Source: Alicyclobacillus tolerans
Lineage (GTDB): Bacteria > Bacillota > Bacilli > Alicyclobacillales > Alicyclobacillaceae
Direction: 5' to 3'
DNA: 64,000 nucleotides
Assembly: GCF_001447355.1 (NCBI RefSeq)
Contig: NZ_JXBW01000001.1
Span: 300,094-364,093, forward strand
Both the position numbers and the translations under genes were made by a program. The notes below the pieces were generated by a model. That model was not told the origin of the DNA, did no database searches, and saw only the letters and a list, made by a program, of their open reading frames with translations. This document shows positions 62,018-64,000 of this stretch, in pieces (within the stretch, counting starts at the first letter, position 1; every line of letters begins with the position of its first letter).

Positions 62018-62275
62018 TCAGTGTGCTAAGCGCCCGCTGATGTATTGAACGACACCTTCAACGGTAGAAAGTTGGCCAAAATCGGCCTCTGGAATTTCGA
62101 TGTCGAACTCGTCCTCAAACGCGACCGCAAGTTCAGTCAAGTCGAGCGAATCGGCACCCAGGTCATCGACAAACAAGCTGTCCGGCTTGACCTCTGCCGC
62201 GTCGACCTGAAGCTGGTTGACAACCACTTTGCGCACACGTTCTTCGATCTGTTGCTTATTCAATGCCTCTGCCAT
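62018..62275 (-). CDS. Acyl carrier protein in the cyclohexanecarboxyl cluster
   Basis: Acidic 85-residue carrier protein. The 4'-phosphopantetheine serine is in D-D-L-G-A-D-S-L-D-L-T-E-L, with typical surrounding helices (L-N-K-Q-Q-I-E-E-R-V, E-D-E-F-D-I-E-I-P). It lies between ligase and reductase genes, away from the fatty acid synthesis genes, so it is probably a second, dedicated ACP that carries ring intermediates. AAGGAG precedes the ATG. Confidence 0.93.
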   Translation of the reverse strand: MAEALNKQQIEERVRKVVVNQLQVDAAEVKPDSLFVDDLGADSLDLTELAVAFEDEFDIEIPEADFGQLSTVEGVVQYISGRLAH

Positions 62276-62348
62276 CTGTCTTCTCCTTTGCTGTTTGCGT
62301 TAGGTTGCTTCTATAAAACCGTGGTTTTGGCCACAGCCCTCTACACTC

Positions 62349-63128
62349 TTAAAAACTCTCAAAACCGCCTGTCAGAAGCGTCAAGCCGCCGTCGACGCGA
62401 ATCACTTGCCCGGTGATGAAGCGAGACAGGTCACTCGCCAGAAAGACCGCGGTGTCTGCGACATCCTCTGGAGTCGCCAAACGACCAAGCGGCGTATGCG
62501 CAATGACGTCCTGCCGATACGCATCATAGTTGTCCCCGCCATAAAAACGCGCCGATTCGGTGTCGACGACACCAGGATTAATGCTGTTGACCGTGATTCC
62601 CTTGTCGCCCACTTCCGACGCGAGATAACGCGTCATCGCTTCGAGAGCCGCCTTCGCGGACCCCAGCGTTGCGTAGCGCGGCAAGGTGTATGTGCTTCCC
62701 ATGCTCGACATCGTGATGATGCGCCCGCCGCCCCGTTTCTCCATCAACGGCACACAGCGCTGGGCGGCGAATACGAAACTGTGGATGATCACCCGATACG
62801 TCCTATCAATGTGATAGTCCTTCAGACTATCAATGGGCTTAAACGCACTGGCTGCCGCATTCGCGACGAAGATATCGAGGCCTCCGAAGACGCGCTCGAT
62901 CTCGTCAAACGCAGCGTTCAATTCTTCCTGACTCTCCATCTCCGCCTTGACGACCAAGGCCTGACGCCCCAGTTCGCGGACCGCGGCTGCCGTCGCCTCT
63001 GCTTGCTCCGGCTCACGCCGATAGTGGATGACGACATCTGCGCCCTCGCGCGCCATCGCGATCGCAACAGCCCGTCCAATGCCGCGACTGCTACCGGTCA
63101 CAAACGCCTTTTTCCCTGCCAACAACAC
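62349..63128 (-). CDS. FabL/ChcA-like enoyl reductase (SDR family)
   Basis: Short-chain dehydrogenase-fold reductase of 259 residues. NADPH site T-G-S-S-R-G-I-G-R; a typical N-A-A-A-S; and the active-site tyrosine and lysine in Y-A-T-L-G-S-A-K, a Y-x6-K spacing that marks enoyl-ACP/enoyl-CoA reductases (FabL, FabI, ChcA) rather than ketoreductases (Y-x3-K). GTG at 63128 is preferred since GGAGG lies 10 bases before it; ATG at 63137 is too close to that site. In Streptomyces, ChcA reduces 1-cyclohexenylcarbonyl-CoA, so this is a strong cluster marker. Confidence 0.9.
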   Translation of the reverse strand: MLLAGKKAFVTGSSRGIGRAVAIAMAREGADVVIHYRREPEQAEATAAAVRELGRQALVVKAEMESQEELNAAFDEIERVFGGLDIFVANAAASAFKPIDSLKDYHIDRTYRVIIHSFVFAAQRCVPLMEKRGGGRIITMSSMGSTYTLPRYATLGSAKAALEAMTRYLASEVGDKGITVNSINPGVVDTESARFYGGDNYDAYRQDVIAHTPLGRLATPEDVADTAVFLASDLSRFITGQVIRVDGGLTLLTGGFESF

Positions 63129-63179
63129 GTATGTCATGCCTCCTTGCGACAAACAGAACGCCGCTTTCCACAAGCGCCT

Positions 63180-64000
63180 CTACTCGATTCCATACGCCGC
63201 CGCAAACGCCTCGCGAATCGCCCGCGCCGCATTGATACCGCGGCTCTCGCGCGCACCACCGACGACGTGCACGCGCACCTTCTTCGCCACATCGTCCAGC
63301 CAATCGACGCTGGCCGACTCTTGCCCCGTACAGAGCACGACCTGATCCGCCGGGATGACCTTCTTCTCACCAGCGTGATCGATCACGACGCTGTCCGGGC
63401 GAATCTCACACACGGACGCGCCCGTCAACACATCGACGCCAAGGCGCTGCATCTCCTGCTTGACCACCCAACGCGTGCTCCGCCCAATTCCGTGTCCATA
63501 GCGCTCACTGCGCGCAAGTACCGTGATATGGCGAGCGAGTGAGGCAGGCTCCGCCAGCCTTTGCGCTCGGAAGAACGACGTCGCCTCAGGCGTCGCATGC
63601 CGATGCTCGGCGAGATACGTCGCGACATCGCAGCCGATACCCCCCGCCCCGACAATCACGATGTTGCGCCCCACTTGCACTTGTCCAGTCAAAATCTGCG
63701 CGTACGTCACCACGTGCGGCAAGTCTTCGCCGGGGAGGCCTGGCCGTCTCGGCTCGACACCAACAGCGACAATCACATCGTCATACGAAGACAACTCGTC
63801 CACCGTAGGCTCTGTTTGCATTGTAACAGTCACGGCAAACCGTTCAAGCATCTCTTCATAATAACGGATGGTCTCGTAAAACTCCGCTTTTCCTGGAATC
63901 CGGCCCGCCATCCGAAATTGGCCGCCCAATTCGCGATCGCGCTCGTACAACGTCACCGCATGGCCACGCATCGCAGCCGCAGTGGCGGCTGGCCCACCCC
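63180..64000 (-). CDS. 2,4-dienoyl-CoA reductase-like flavoprotein, C-terminal part (cut by window edge)
   Basis: C-terminal 274 residues of an OYE-type NAD(P)H:2,4-dienoyl-CoA reductase; the N-terminal FMN domain lies right of the window. The frame stays open to the edge, where G-G-P-A-A-T-A-A-A-M-R-G-H-A-V-T-L-Y-E is the FAD dinucleotide motif. N-I-V-I-V-G-A-G-G-I-G-C-D-V-A is the second NADPH-binding motif. Such enzymes reduce conjugated dienes, and related ones occur in the Streptomyces cyclohexanecarboxyl cluster. It is 51 bases upstream of the SDR gene. Confidence 0.9.
   Translation of the reverse strand, partial: GGPAATAAAMRGHAVTLYERDRELGGQFRMAGRIPGKAEFYETIRYYEEMLERFAVTVTMQTEPTVDELSSYDDVIVAVGVEPRRPGLPGEDLPHVVTYAQILTGQVQVGRNIVIVGAGGIGCDVATYLAEHRHATPEATSFFRAQRLAEPASLARHITVLARSERYGHGIGRSTRWVVKQEMQRLGVDVLTGASVCEIRPDSVVIDHAGEKKVIPADQVVLCTGQESASVDWLDDVAKKVRVHVVGGARESRGINAARAIREAFAAAYGIE

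Noticed and set aside
62406..63542. A 378-residue open frame antisense to the enoyl reductase and flavoprotein genes
   Set aside because: Antisense shadow; the minus strand shows clear SDR and FAD motifs.

Overview
The window looks like chromosomal DNA of a spore-forming, low-GC-relative Bacilli lineage with roughly mid-50s GC, most like Alicyclobacillus or a close relative. The evidence is a CodY repressor, a Tlp small acid-soluble spore protein, a T-box leader on ileS, DUF3243/YlbF/YitT/YtoI-type Firmicutes proteins, the block polA-mutM-coaE beside icd-mdh, and accD-accA-pyk next to dnaE. At the right edge lies a cluster that fits cyclohexanecarboxyl-CoA synthesis for omega-cyclohexyl fatty acids, the lipid signature of Alicyclobacillus. 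No phage, insertion sequence, rRNA or CRISPR array was seen. The assignment to a genus is inference.

Layout. 1-9.3 kb: a sorbitol-type dehydrogenase cut by the left edge, DedA and MscS membrane proteins, a PBP2-type transpeptidase, and an exopolysaccharide-type pair (O-antigen ligase and family 2 glycosyltransferase) with a DUF1345-like membrane protein. 9.3-22.8 kb: tRNA-Leu(GAG), then leftward genes for an MFS transporter, lytic transglycosylase, coaE, mutM, polA, mdh, icd, a two-component system, trpS and pyk. 22.9-29.5 kb: accA, accD, a small DUF2007-like gene, dnaE and a DRTGG/CBS regulator. 29.6-32.1 kb: YitT and small membrane or secreted proteins. 32.1-35.6 kb: an amino-sugar locus (nagB, APC permease, ROK repressor with its promoter and operator). 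36-43 kb: cysK, argR, dinB, several small genes, a truncated haemoglobin with an HTH regulator, queC and a HesB-like protein. 43.1-46.6 kb: T-box leader and ileS. 46.6-57.9 kb: GIY-YIG protein, hydrolase, serine acetyltransferase, M20 dipeptidase, codY, yerC, three HTH regulators, two of them beside conspicuous operator-like repeats, YdjM-like protein, proS, tlp. 58-64 kb: leftward cluster of zinc alcohol dehydrogenase, acyl-CoA dehydrogenase, AMP-dependent acyl ligase, acyl carrier protein, FabL/ChcA-like enoyl reductase and a 2,4-dienoyl-CoA-reductase-like flavoprotein cut by the right edge.

The most unusual observations are two essential housekeeping genes interrupted by a single in-frame stop: ileS by TAA at codon 151, at a position that is normally tyrosine and directly followed by ATG, and polA by TAG at codon 266, exactly between the 5'-3' exonuclease and the polymerase part. 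Both could be single G:C to T:A changes, sequence errors, or real gene splitting or readthrough. The second highlight is the probable cyclohexanecarboxyl-CoA cluster, which carries its own acyl carrier protein. Other points are a DnaE with a degenerate PHP site and no room for the usual OB-fold, citZ absent next to icd-mdh, pfkA absent between accA and pyk, and a pair of tiny His-containing membrane proteins.
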